60,903 nucleotides of DNA, taken from contig JAUXIJ010000011.1 in the NCBI GenBank assembly GCA_030621085.1, positions 1-60,903 on the forward strand. Direction: 5' to 3'. The position numbers and the translations under genes are program-made. Every line of letters begins with the position of its first letter. Position 1 is the stretch's first letter. This document shows, piece by piece, positions 17,588-25,452 of the stretch. The notes under the pieces are model-generated. The model was given only the letters and a program-made list of their open reading frames with translations. It ran no database searches and had not been told where the DNA came from. The DNA is from Candidatus Cloacimonadota bacterium. Lineage in GTDB: Bacteria; Cloacimonadota; Cloacimonadia; Cloacimonadales; TCS61.

Positions 17588-19699
17588 CTATTTCATCAAT
17601 AGCATTTTCTTTGTCTTCTCAAAGTTACCAGACTTCAATCTGTAAAAATATATTCCCGATGAAACCTGTCTTCCATTTTCATCCATGCCATCCCAAATAA
17701 CACTTCTCGTTCCCAACCCCCCGTTTGGGAACAATTGAAGAGTTTTTACTTTCTGTCCTTTAAGATTATAAATATCAATTGTCGCAAACGAGAACGTTTG
17801 CGTTACGTTAAAACTAATTGTTGTTGTTGGGTTAAATGGATTGGGATAGTTGGTCAGGATTATGTTTAGAGTTAAAAGTTCATTATCAACTCCCACCAGC
17901 AGTTTTTCAACAACGTTGGAAAAGGCGGCTTCTGCTTGAAGTCCATTTGAATAAATCGCTACAACTGCATATTGATAAAAATCCGGCTCCAGTAAAATCC
18001 AGTCTGTATCGATAAAAGACGTATCGGCAGAACCTTCGCAGATCAAATCCCAGTAAGAGGGAGCGGAATTGTTAATTTCCAGGAAACGATAAATATCATA
18101 AGATTCCAAATCTCTCTCATCGGGCGTGGGTGAATTCCATGTTATCGAAACTTCAGTATTTTCCACATTCACCACAGCCAATACATCAGTAGCAGGATAA
18201 GCAAGTTCATACGGCTCAACTGTAAAAAATTGTGGAGTAGTTGCAGTTTCAATATCAGTTGCTGTCCAAACTGTGTATCGGATACAATAATTTGGTGAAC
18301 CTATTTCAGGAACAGCCCACTGAAAACGACCATTGTTAGGCAAACTATCTGAGATGGTTGTCCAGGGACCATTATTTCCATTAATGGAATAATCGAGTTT
18401 AACAAGTGATGAATCTACTTCAGGCACGGCAGAGACCCAATCAATGAATTGGATAGAGTTTTGAAGGAATTTCTCATTTCCGCGTGGAAACATAGGTGTT
18501 ATTGTTAAACTATCTACTGTAGAAGTTTCTTTATAACAATATAAATGATTTTGATAAGATGGCCAAGAACCTTCCTCAGCGACCAATACTATATCTGGAA
18601 AGCCATTATGGTCAATATCACCTCCTACTCTAAAGGCTTTAAAATAACCAAAAGGTGGTGTGTAAAACTGAGCATCTTGAGTCCAGTTTCCTGTTCCATC
18701 ACCAAGCCATAAAGTAAATGTTCCGTAACCAAAAGCACATACATCTATGTATCCATCAACATTCATATCATATAGTTGAGTTGATCCATAATTACCCACT
18801 GTCGGTAGATTTCCCGAAAAATCAATCCAAAGTTCTTCTGTTTCATCCCAAACCCAAATTTCTATTCCTTCATTACTATTAATATAAGATAGGTCTTCCC
18901 CACCATCATTATCAATATCACCTAAAGCTGTACCATTACGTCCCATTGTACCTGAAGAGGGTAGATTCGCATCGTTAAGGACAAAATTTCCTGTTCCATC
19001 ACCAAAATAAACCGTTCCATATTGATGTTTAACAGCAAAATCCACATTACCATCCTTATTGATATCACCAAAATCTAAATCCATAGTAGAATTTCCACCA
19101 AGAAACCCGAAACTCTGTAGCCAACTTCCATCACTTTGATTAAGATATATATGCACTCCAGCACCAGAACCAAAGGAGTTACTCCCGATATCTAAATCTC
19201 CATCATTATCCACATCTGCGAAGTCTGTGCCAAACATACCCCAGGTTTCACCATTTGTTGCTAATCCATCATCCCACGGCGTCCAATTCATCCCGGTTCC
19301 ATCTCCTAATGCAACTTCAATAAGCTGATCTCCAAAATCATTACCCGAATAATTGTGATGCATTGCATAGCCAACATCCAAAAGACCATCATTGTTGACA
19401 TCTCCTACTGCAATTCCACCATAGCCAAAGTTTCCATTTTGATATACATTCCAATTGCCATTCCCATCACCAAACCAGACCATAATTCCATGTTGGTCAG
19501 TATTTATATAAGGTGAACCATGATCTCCAATAGAGAGGATATCAATATTTCCATCTGCATTTATATCAGCAAATTCCATTTCCGTTCTTCCACCTTCGAA
19601 TTCAGGGTAATTCAATCCATTAGAACTTTCAGTATACTCTAAACTTAATAAATTTACAGCAAAAAATAACAAAAATAGATAAAAACTTAATTGTTTCAT
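17588..19699 (-). CDS. Exported FG-GAP/VCBS repeat protein with type IX-like sorting domain
   Basis: 703 residues from the ATG at 19699, where AAAGGAG and a signal peptide (about 1-18) agree; an upstream in-frame TTG at 19765 is not used. Residues about 30-400 hold repeated calcium-binding-like motifs (DINADGNIDILSIGD, DVNNDGLLDVGYA, DVDNDGDLDIGSN, DINKDGNVDFAV, DIDNDGGEDLSYI), giving a beta-propeller. Fibronectin-type modules follow (about 410-600), then YPNPFNPTTTISF and a FlgD-like C-terminal domain ending KMLLMK. It is probably a surface or secreted adhesin-like protein. A small palindrome lies inside the sorting domain. Confidence 0.92.
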   Translation of the reverse strand: MKQLSFYLFLLFFAVNLLSLEYTESSNGLNYPEFEGGRTEMEFADINADGNIDILSIGDHGSPYINTDQHGIMVWFGDGNGNWNVYQNGNFGYGGIAVGDVNNDGLLDVGYAMHHNYSGNDFGDQLIEVALGDGTGMNWTPWDDGLATNGETWGMFGTDFADVDNDGDLDIGSNSFGSGAGVHIYLNQSDGSWLQSFGFLGGNSTMDLDFGDINKDGNVDFAVKHQYGTVYFGDGTGNFVLNDANLPSSGTMGRNGTALGDIDNDGGEDLSYINSNEGIEIWVWDETEELWIDFSGNLPTVGNYGSTQLYDMNVDGYIDVCAFGYGTFTLWLGDGTGNWTQDAQFYTPPFGYFKAFRVGGDIDHNGFPDIVLVAEEGSWPSYQNHLYCYKETSTVDSLTITPMFPRGNEKFLQNSIQFIDWVSAVPEVDSSLVKLDYSINGNNGPWTTISDSLPNNGRFQWAVPEIGSPNYCIRYTVWTATDIETATTPQFFTVEPYELAYPATDVLAVVNVENTEVSITWNSPTPDERDLESYDIYRFLEINNSAPSYWDLICEGSADTSFIDTDWILLEPDFYQYAVVAIYSNGLQAEAAFSNVVEKLLVGVDNELLTLNIILTNYPNPFNPTTTISFNVTQTFSFATIDIYNLKGQKVKTLQLFPNGGLGTRSVIWDGMDENGRQVSSGIYFYRLKSGNFEKTKKMLLMK
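17783..17802. repeat. GTTTGCG palindrome inside a coding sequence
   Basis: CGCAAACG-agaa-CGTTTGCG, perfect 8-bp arms, read in frame as part of the sorting domain of the FG-GAP protein. Related hairpins are intergenic at 9008-9020 and 48965-48983. Confidence 0.65.
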
Positions 19700-19854
19700 T
19701 TTTACTCCTTTAATAAAGATATCTTTATCTTTTATAAGTTGGTAATAGTAATTAAGTTGTGTCAACTAATTAATTATGGATAAATAAGTAAATGCTGTGA
19801 AATAATGCGTGTAAGTGTAGAAAAGTGAAAGGATTCAATCGTCTCGATCGAACC

Positions 19855-20034
19855 CTACATCGCTCCCAGAGGACCCCATATAAACAGCAAATGAACAATA
19901 GTACCGCCATAAATAATGCGATTCACATCTTCTTTATACGGTGTTCCTTTTAATACTAAAGAACAGCCAATTATTACAGCTCCCCATATTATTGCACTTG
20001 CTATTATCAAATAACCGATTTTACTCTTCTTCAT
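19855..20034 (-). CDS. Small two-helix membrane protein (59 residues)
   Basis: An ATG at 20034 behind AAAAGGAG opens a 59-codon frame ending in TAG. The protein reads MKKSKIGYLIIASAIIWGAV..., with one helix at about 7-28, a polar loop TPYKEDVNR, and a second helix at about 39-57. The strong RBS and coherent membrane topology support a real gene. I recall similar short two-helix proteins with a conserved IIWG segment in other anaerobes but cannot name a family. It stands alone between the FG-GAP and GNAT genes. Confidence 0.7.
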   Translation of the reverse strand: MKKSKIGYLIIASAIIWGAVIIGCSLVLKGTPYKEDVNRIIYGGTIVHLLFIWGPLGAM

Positions 20035-20198
20035 AATATTCTCCTTTTATCTTAATATTGTTATTTATCCAACATAATTCTCTAAAAGTACAAATCTTAA
20101 GCAAGCGAAATGTTCTTTCCTGTCAAAGATATTTTCTAATTGACTCATAAATTATATTTAAGCAAATTCGATTCTGTTCTCATAAAAAGGAGCACCAA

Positions 20199-20609
20199 AT
20201 GATCATTTATAAAAACAGTACAAAAGGAATAAAACCCGAACAATTAAAGGATTTTTTTGTAGGATGGACTCATCAACCTTCAAACGAGACTCACCTGCAG
20301 ATCTTGCAAAACAGTGCCTTTGTAATTCTGGCAATTGATGATAGAACTGAACAGGTGATAGGTTTTATTAATGCCATATCAGATAAAATATTGAGTGCCT
20401 ATATTCCACTTCTGGAAGTTTTGCCGGAATACCGGAAACAGGGAATTGGAAAAGAACTCATAAAGAGAATGTTAGATGAACTGAGTAACCTTTATATGAT
20501 AGATCTTTGTTGTGATGAAACGCTAAAACCTTTTTATAAAAAGCTTGGTCTCTCTCCCATGCCGGCAATGGGTAAAAGAAATTATGAATTTCAAAAAGGT
20601 AATCTTTAG
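20199..20609 (+). CDS. GNAT-family N-acetyltransferase
   Basis: 136 residues. Motif A of the GNAT fold is visible as LEVLPEYRKQGIGKELIKRM (about 75-94, the acetyl-CoA pyrophosphate loop R-x-x-G-I-G). It is preceded by strands FVILAIDD and VIGFINAIS and followed by the C-terminal KPFYKKLGLSPM segment. It should transfer an acetyl group to an amine or small molecule in the cytoplasm; the substrate is unknown. AAAGGAG precedes the ATG at 20199. Confidence 0.92.
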   Translation: MIIYKNSTKGIKPEQLKDFFVGWTHQPSNETHLQILQNSAFVILAIDDRTEQVIGFINAISDKILSAYIPLLEVLPEYRKQGIGKELIKRMLDELSNLYMIDLCCDETLKPFYKKLGLSPMPAMGKRNYEFQKGNL

Positions 20610-20653
20610 TTGTTTGAAACGGATTGGAATTTCTACATATCGCTCAAGCATGT

Positions 20654-20690
20654 CTTTGCGAGACCTGATCTATCAGGTCGTGGCAATCTT
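20654..20690. repeat. TTTGCGAGA...GTGGCAATC repeat
   Basis: Contains GACCTGAT-ct-ATCAGGTC (20662-20679) between TTTGCGA and CGTGGCAATCT. Same family as 17539-17575. Confidence 0.55.
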
Positions 20691-20702
20691 AATTCTTTTT
20701 AA

Positions 20703-20855
20703 AATCCTTTGCAGTAAGCCCAAGCTTGCCTGCTGCAAGCAGGGCTTATAAATTCCCTTTCAATGAAAGGGAAACGTAGAAAAGCAAGAAGAAACTTCTT
20801 TCATATATTCTCATGTTCTCCCTTAGTCATAAGGGAGATAGTAAAGGGATTCCCT
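20703..20855. repeat. Three-hairpin intergenic repeat, copy A
   Basis: In order: AATCC-type end, nested hairpin TAAGCCC-aa-GCTTGC/GCAAGC-a-GGGCTTA, hairpin TTCCCTTTC-aat-GAAAGGGAA, a spacer with AAAAGCAAGAAGAAAC, hairpin CTCCCTTA-gtca-TAAGGGAG, and the end GGGATTCCC. The outer GAATCCC/GGGATTC ends form terminal inverted repeats in the better-preserved copies. Tandem with copy B. Confidence 0.85.
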
Positions 20856-20894
20856 TACAAAGCAAATCCTATCTCAGCTTCAAAGTATCTTTCA

Positions 20895-21048
20895 GAATCC
20901 CTTGCAGTAAGCCCAAGCTTGCCTGCTGCAAGCAGGGCTTATAAATTCCCTTTCAGCGAAAGGGAAACGTAGAAAAGCAATAAGAAACTTCTTTCACATA
21001 TTCTCATGTTCTCCCTTAGTCATAAGGGAGACAGTAGAGGGATTCCCA
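20895..21048. repeat. Three-hairpin intergenic repeat, copy B
   Basis: Nearly identical to copy A and in the same orientation, about 40 bp after it. Its right part is translated on the minus strand as the last codons of the methyltransferase at 20994-21707. Confidence 0.85.
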
Positions 21049-21707
21049 ATCACACAAAAAACACTCGAATTATCCACTTCTACGATTTCCGTAACAACAT
21101 TCAAACCCGATGTAAGCGAAAGAAACTCATCAGATGACACCGTGGTTGCCCTGAAACCGTCTTTACATACAATAACACCATCTCCGGTTTTTTCTTGGTC
21201 TATCTCGCCTATGCAGCCATGCTCCGCCTGAAGCTGAAACCACTTTAAACGCTCTTCCCAGAATTTATCCGCATAACTGGAAAAAAGCACCTTTCCCCCG
21301 CTCCGAGTTACACGCACAGCTTCTTTTATAAGCTCTTGTTTATCCACATGAAATGCTGAGATCCCGTTTTGAATACAGAGCACCACATCGAACTCTCCAT
21401 CCGCAAATTCCATATTTATCGCATCCATTTCATAAAGTTCCAGGGATTTATCTTTTATAAGCTCCCGCGCAAGCTTAATGCTCTCCTGTGAAGTATCTAT
21501 GCCCACAATTTTATTTGCTTTACCAATTAGCTTTTGCAGGACCCTGCCATAACCGCAGCCAAGCTCCAGGACTTTATCTTTAGGATTCATGTAGGTTAAT
21601 CCAAACTCGATCTCAGCTTGCAGGTACTGCTTAACTCTGGGTGAAACTACTTCGTAGCATTTCTGCAAAGTTGATGATGATAGTTTTGAAGAGTAATAAT
21701 TATTCAT
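20994..21707 (-). CDS. Class I SAM-dependent methyltransferase with repeat-derived C-terminus
   Basis: 237 residues. Motif I is VLELGCGYGRVLQKL (about 46-60), then IVGIDTSQESI, the acidic FDVVLCIQNGISAFH, and the post-motif RVTRSGGKVLFSSYAD: a class I Rossmann fold. The substrate is unknown. The last 17 residues, from GNPSTVSLMTKG onward, are encoded by the terminal part of repeat copy B, so the natural C-terminus was probably replaced when the repeat inserted. The start region lacks a strong RBS. The helicase gene ends about 105 bp upstream on the same strand. Confidence 0.85.
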   Translation of the reverse strand: MNNYYSSKLSSSTLQKCYEVVSPRVKQYLQAEIEFGLTYMNPKDKVLELGCGYGRVLQKLIGKANKIVGIDTSQESIKLARELIKDKSLELYEMDAINMEFADGEFDVVLCIQNGISAFHVDKQELIKEAVRVTRSGGKVLFSSYADKFWEERLKWFQLQAEHGCIGEIDQEKTGDGVIVCKDGFRATTVSSDEFLSLTSGLNVVTEIVEVDNSSVFCVIGNPSTVSLMTKGEHENM

Positions 21708-21812
21708 GGTTTTCTAATTTCCAAATTTTACTATCGTGTTAAATTATTATATTAATAGGTCTTTAATTGACTTTCTTACTCTGAAATGAATTTCGAACAT
21801 AGTTTTCCCTGG

Positions 21813-23654
21813 TCATTTTTTCTGCTTTAGTCTTTTCCATTCACTCTCCCTGTCGAGTGCATCAAGAAACATTGACCTCGGCTTCTCAGTTAATTCTTGC
21901 CCATGTGATATGTTGCGGGGACGTTTGTAGGAGTGGAAAAGATAGAGCCTTTCTTTGGCGCGGGTCATTGAGACATACAAAAGCCTTGCCTCTTCTTCAA
22001 TGTTTTTACTCCTTGGATTTGGTACTACATCATCTTCTAACCCCACAATAATTACAACCTGAGCTTCAAGACCTTTAGCTTTTCTCATGGTCAACAATTG
22101 AGCTGAAGTTGAACCAAATGGCTGTTCGGCCTGAATAAGTTTTACGATATCCGTAATATCGGCAGCCATATCGGAAGGATTTATCCATATCCCTGTCAGA
22201 AATGCCAACTGTTTTGCGAATTCTCCACGATTATCTCTTTTAAAATCATTATAGGATTTTTCCATGGCAAGAAGAGCATCTCTTATTTTTTTCAAGGTCT
22301 TGTTAGGGTCATCAAGATTCTTTATGACCAAATAGAGATCATTATTTTTATCAACTGTGTTCCATAGCGTTGCGATTTCAGTTTCTTCTTCAATTCTATT
22401 TTTAATTGTTTCTTCATTGGACCTTCCATCTTTACTCGCTCCGGCAACATGTGCAATACCTTTATTTATGAGGATTTCGATAACCAATCTTGTCATGAAA
22501 TTATCATCTGTCTTTTGAATCCAATCAATAAAACTTTTGGCTATTCCTACCCGATCAGGTAATAAATCTATAGAACAATTATGTGGTACTTGTCTTCTCG
22601 TTAAAGCTTTTATTAGTAATGGGAAAAATTCTTTCTTTGGTGCTAATATCAATACAGTTTTCTTTTGTTGAATAGCTTTTTGGGTTATGCCGGCAACAAA
22701 TTTTGCTTCAGTAATCTCACTTGCCATATGCCAAATATTTGGTTGATCACCTATTTCCTTATGATACTCCAAATCATGTTTTCCTGTCCAATCTGGATAA
22801 TGCTTTTCCAGAATCTTAAAGGAATCATTCATTATATTTTCATGACATCTTCTGCTGTGCGCTAGGGTTGTTACCTCAGCATTCGGGAAATCATCCCTAA
22901 AACGTAGGATGAATTTAGGATCTCCACCACGAAAAGCATAAATGCTTTGCGCATCATCTCCAACGGCAAAGAGGCCTGCGCGGTTTTCCCTACTCAGTAA
23001 TTCAATCATTTTAAATTGCGCTTCATTGATATCTTGATATTCGTCAACTAAAAGATGTTCAGTTTGGGTCTGGTATTTTTCAAGGATGTCTGGATATTTT
23101 TCAAGGATTTGGCAGGCAAAATGGATTTGGTCATCGAAATCTATGTAATTGCATTTCGACATTATTTCACGGTATTTGTCGCATATCTGACAATATTTCT
23201 CTCCCGGAGATTCACTACAATCCCCGCAGGACTTACATTTTGAGGAATCTAAGCTATCGTTTTCAGTGTGTCCAAGGATCAAAGCCGCATCCCTGAACAG
23301 CAACCGTTTTACTTCTTCCGAATTCTGAACTTCCAAGTCGGTTTTATTGAGCTTTACAAAGTGTGGCTTTTCCTTAACTATACTGAGCCCTAAGGAATGC
23401 ATTGTAGAAATGAACGGGAGATTGTCCCAAGGTATTTTGAAGTCTCCGTCAGGTTTTAAAAGCTCCTCTACCATATGCCTACTTGCATCCCTACCAAATG
23501 TAAGAACAGTAATCTTGTTCTTATCAACCCCTCTATCTATTAAGCGTGTGATACGATCAGCCAATAAATAGGTCTTTCCTGCACCAGGTCCAGCAATAAC
23601 AAGGGTTGGAGATTTAAAATGCTTAACGATCTCTTCGTAGTCAATTAAAGGCAT
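21813..23654 (-). CDS. UvrD/Rep-type superfamily 1 DNA helicase with cysteine-rich insert
   Basis: 613 residues from the ATG at 23654; the in-frame TTG at 23669 would include the RBS AAAGGGG. Motifs: Walker A AGPGAGKT (21-28), Ia TFGRDASRHMVEEL, Ic STMHSLGLSI, Walker B LLVDEYQDINEAQ, III GDDAQSIYAFRGG, V RKAKGLEAQVVIIVGLEDD, VI EEARLLYVSMTRAKERL. Between Ic and II, near residues 138-160, there is a cysteine cluster (CKSCGDC...CQIC) that could bind zinc or an Fe-S cluster and is not usual in UvrD or PcrA. No nuclease domain is seen. It lies downstream of three small genes on the same strand and may be the last enzyme of a short operon. Confidence 0.93.
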   Translation of the reverse strand: MPLIDYEEIVKHFKSPTLVIAGPGAGKTYLLADRITRLIDRGVDKNKITVLTFGRDASRHMVEELLKPDGDFKIPWDNLPFISTMHSLGLSIVKEKPHFVKLNKTDLEVQNSEEVKRLLFRDAALILGHTENDSLDSSKCKSCGDCSESPGEKYCQICDKYREIMSKCNYIDFDDQIHFACQILEKYPDILEKYQTQTEHLLVDEYQDINEAQFKMIELLSRENRAGLFAVGDDAQSIYAFRGGDPKFILRFRDDFPNAEVTTLAHSRRCHENIMNDSFKILEKHYPDWTGKHDLEYHKEIGDQPNIWHMASEITEAKFVAGITQKAIQQKKTVLILAPKKEFFPLLIKALTRRQVPHNCSIDLLPDRVGIAKSFIDWIQKTDDNFMTRLVIEILINKGIAHVAGASKDGRSNEETIKNRIEEETEIATLWNTVDKNNDLYLVIKNLDDPNKTLKKIRDALLAMEKSYNDFKRDNRGEFAKQLAFLTGIWINPSDMAADITDIVKLIQAEQPFGSTSAQLLTMRKAKGLEAQVVIIVGLEDDVVPNPRSKNIEEEARLLYVSMTRAKERLYLFHSYKRPRNISHGQELTEKPRSMFLDALDRESEWKRLKQKK

Positions 23655-23738
23655 AATTTCCCCTTTCAAATTTAACTCAGCACCCGTTCTTCAACTTCCT
23701 CAGAATCTTAATATTATTTTATATAAGTCTATAATGCA

Positions 23739-23999
23739 TTATTTACAACTATATACTTTTTTTTCTAGTATTGTTAACAAATCATCTATATCTTTCATTA
23801 TATTTTCAATTTTCTCATTTATCTTATCGTATTCACTAAATCCCTTTGTTGTTAACTTATCTTGATTTTCCACTAATGCTTTTTTCTTTAATTTTTTTCC
23901 CGAATCACATAATGAATCTGCCTTCTTCCTTATAGTAATTATAATATCCTTTATCTTTATTCTGTATTCTTCTTCAATCATTTCAATTTTCTTATTCAT
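23739..23999 (-). CDS. Small lysine-rich coiled-coil protein, unknown
   Basis: 86 residues, almost entirely helical and charged, with SLCDSGKKLKKKALVENQ in the middle. Its ATG overlaps the stop of the upstream 337-residue gene by 4 bp (ATGA), so the two are coupled. A+T content is visibly higher than in the flanking helicase gene. No family is recognised. Confidence 0.65.
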   Translation of the reverse strand: MNKKIEMIEEEYRIKIKDIIITIRKKADSLCDSGKKLKKKALVENQDKLTTKGFSEYDKINEKIENIMKDIDDLLTILEKKVYSCK

Positions 24000-25009
24000 T
24001 TTCCCATTACTCCTTTAATGATTTCTAAAACTGTTGTATTTGATTGAGGCTCTGGCTCATTGGTTAAATATCCAGTTTTCTGAGTAGAAAATATCGTTTG
24101 TGCTGCATGCAATAAAACAGCGTCCTTTACCTGTTTATCTTTAGTTGCGTTTATAAAGGTTTCAAATGTTTGAAGAGCATTTTGTCGATGTTTATTTAAC
24201 ACACATCCATGTCGATGTGCTTTATAGTTTTTATTGCATGAGTATACAAAATATGATAACATTGTGAATATTATCAGTTTAGAGAAAGATAAGTTAATAA
24301 TCGTTGAAGTGGGCAAATTTGCAAAATCCTTATAAGGTATAAGAAATAATATAGATATGCTAAATGCAATCGTAATAATTATTGATATAATGAACATTAT
24401 TAACCATGATTTACTTGCTTTTTTGTGGTTATTTGATTCATTAAGAAAAATACTTTGATGTTTTGATACTCCAATTTTTGCTGAGGCTTCTTCCGCTGCT
24501 GATAATATAGAATTTATTTTTTCATTAAATCCCTTTTCTATTTTATCAACTTCACTAATTTTATTTTTTAATTCATTAAAATATGAATTAATTTCATTCT
24601 TTCTTTTTTTTAAATTTTCTTGTGGTCTTAATAATGAAATTATTGGTGATAATGATGTAAATAAGTGAAAATATAGTTCATCTGCTTTTCTTATTATTGA
24701 ACTTCTTATGGTTTGAACATTTGCTAGATTATTATTTACATTAAAATTTCTTATATTTTCAATTTCTTGTTTATATTCATTAAACCTTGGTAGTATTATT
24801 TGTATTGTTTTATCAGGAATTTTATTGATATCACTTTGGGATAAATCGAGTAATAATTTTCTAATTTTATTAATAACTACTTCTGTGTTTTCAAAACTAA
24901 AAGCTTTTCCTAGTTCTTCAATTCTACTTAAATTGTTTATTTCAATCTCTAGAATTTTTTTTAGTTCATTTTCTAAGTTTTTTTGTATTGGTGTTAATTG
25001 TTTATTCAT
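23996..25009 (-). CDS. Coiled-coil protein with two transmembrane helices, unknown
   Basis: 337 residues. Residues 1-185 are mostly charged helices; two hydrophobic helices follow (about 201-221 and 238-255, SWLIMFIISIIITIAFS and LIIFTMLSYFVYS). The C-terminal part holds KAHRHGCVLNKHRQNALQ and AVLLHAAQTIF. I recall this NKHRQNAL...FETF...AQTIF block from the C-termini of other uncharacterised membrane proteins, but I cannot name the family. AGGAGGAG precedes the ATG at 25009. Very A+T-rich, like its neighbours, which suggests transfer. Confidence 0.7.
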   Translation of the reverse strand: MNKQLTPIQKNLENELKKILEIEINNLSRIEELGKAFSFENTEVVINKIRKLLLDLSQSDINKIPDKTIQIILPRFNEYKQEIENIRNFNVNNNLANVQTIRSSIIRKADELYFHLFTSLSPIISLLRPQENLKKRKNEINSYFNELKNKISEVDKIEKGFNEKINSILSAAEEASAKIGVSKHQSIFLNESNNHKKASKSWLIMFIISIIITIAFSISILFLIPYKDFANLPTSTIINLSFSKLIIFTMLSYFVYSCNKNYKAHRHGCVLNKHRQNALQTFETFINATKDKQVKDAVLLHAAQTIFSTQKTGYLTNEPEPQSNTTVLEIIKGVMGK

Positions 25010-25083
25010 TTCTCCTCCTAAATTATTTTAACTGCTTTCATCGAAACATCAATCCTGGCATTTACAGCATCCTGGATTATTTC

Positions 25084-25311
25084 CTATTGATTTTTCTCTT
25101 TTCTTTTCTTGTTTCGTTTTAGCCAGAATTTCATTAAAAATATACCTAATATTATAGCTAATACGCTAATAACCATGTTATATATGTATGTCTCTGTTTC
25201 ATATAGTGGGCTGAAAATGCTATAAATTCCGCCGACTAACCACAATGAACCAAAGAACATACATAAAACAAAATAGAGAATTTCAATTATAACTGCTTTT
25301 AATTTTTTCAT
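25084..25311 (-). CDS. Small two-helix membrane protein
   Basis: 75 residues from the ATG at 25311 behind GGAGAG; a GTG at 25323 would extend it by four residues into a palindrome. Two helices are clear (about 6-27 and 41-62), followed by a basic tail KFWLKRNKKRKEKNQ. It is the first gene after the palindrome cluster and may lead the run 25311 to 21813. No family is recognised. Confidence 0.65.
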   Translation of the reverse strand: MKKLKAVIIEILYFVLCMFFGSLWLVGGIYSIFSPLYETETYIYNMVISVLAIILGIFLMKFWLKRNKKRKEKNQ

Positions 25312-25322
25312 TCTACTCTCCA

Positions 25323-25445
25323 CATATCACAAATTGTGATATGTTTAAGGTGTTAAAATGGAACATTAATTTGAGGTGCCAAATTGGCACTTCAAGATTT
25401 CAATTCCACCCCAAACTTGAGGTCACAATTTGTGACTTCAAGTTT
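25323..25445. promoter_or_regulatory. Three related palindromes upstream of a minus-strand gene cluster
   Basis: P1 at 25323-25343: arms CATATCACAA/TTGTGATATG, perfect. P2 at 25371-25395: TTGAgGTGCCAA/TTGGCACtTCAA, one mismatch. P3 at 25413-25445: AAACTTGAgGTCACAA/TTGTGACtTCAAGTTT, one mismatch. Each has a single central base and the core CCAA or ACAA / TTGG or TTGT. P1 abuts the RBS of the 75-residue gene. The shared geometry with changing inner bases suggests binding sites for one DNA-binding family. Confidence 0.6.
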
Positions 25446-25452
25446 TTATTAT

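Noticed and set aside
20703..21048. CRISPR-like direct repeats
   Set aside because: Only two ~150-bp copies with internal hairpins, no regular spacers and no cas genes; these are dispersed structured repeats.
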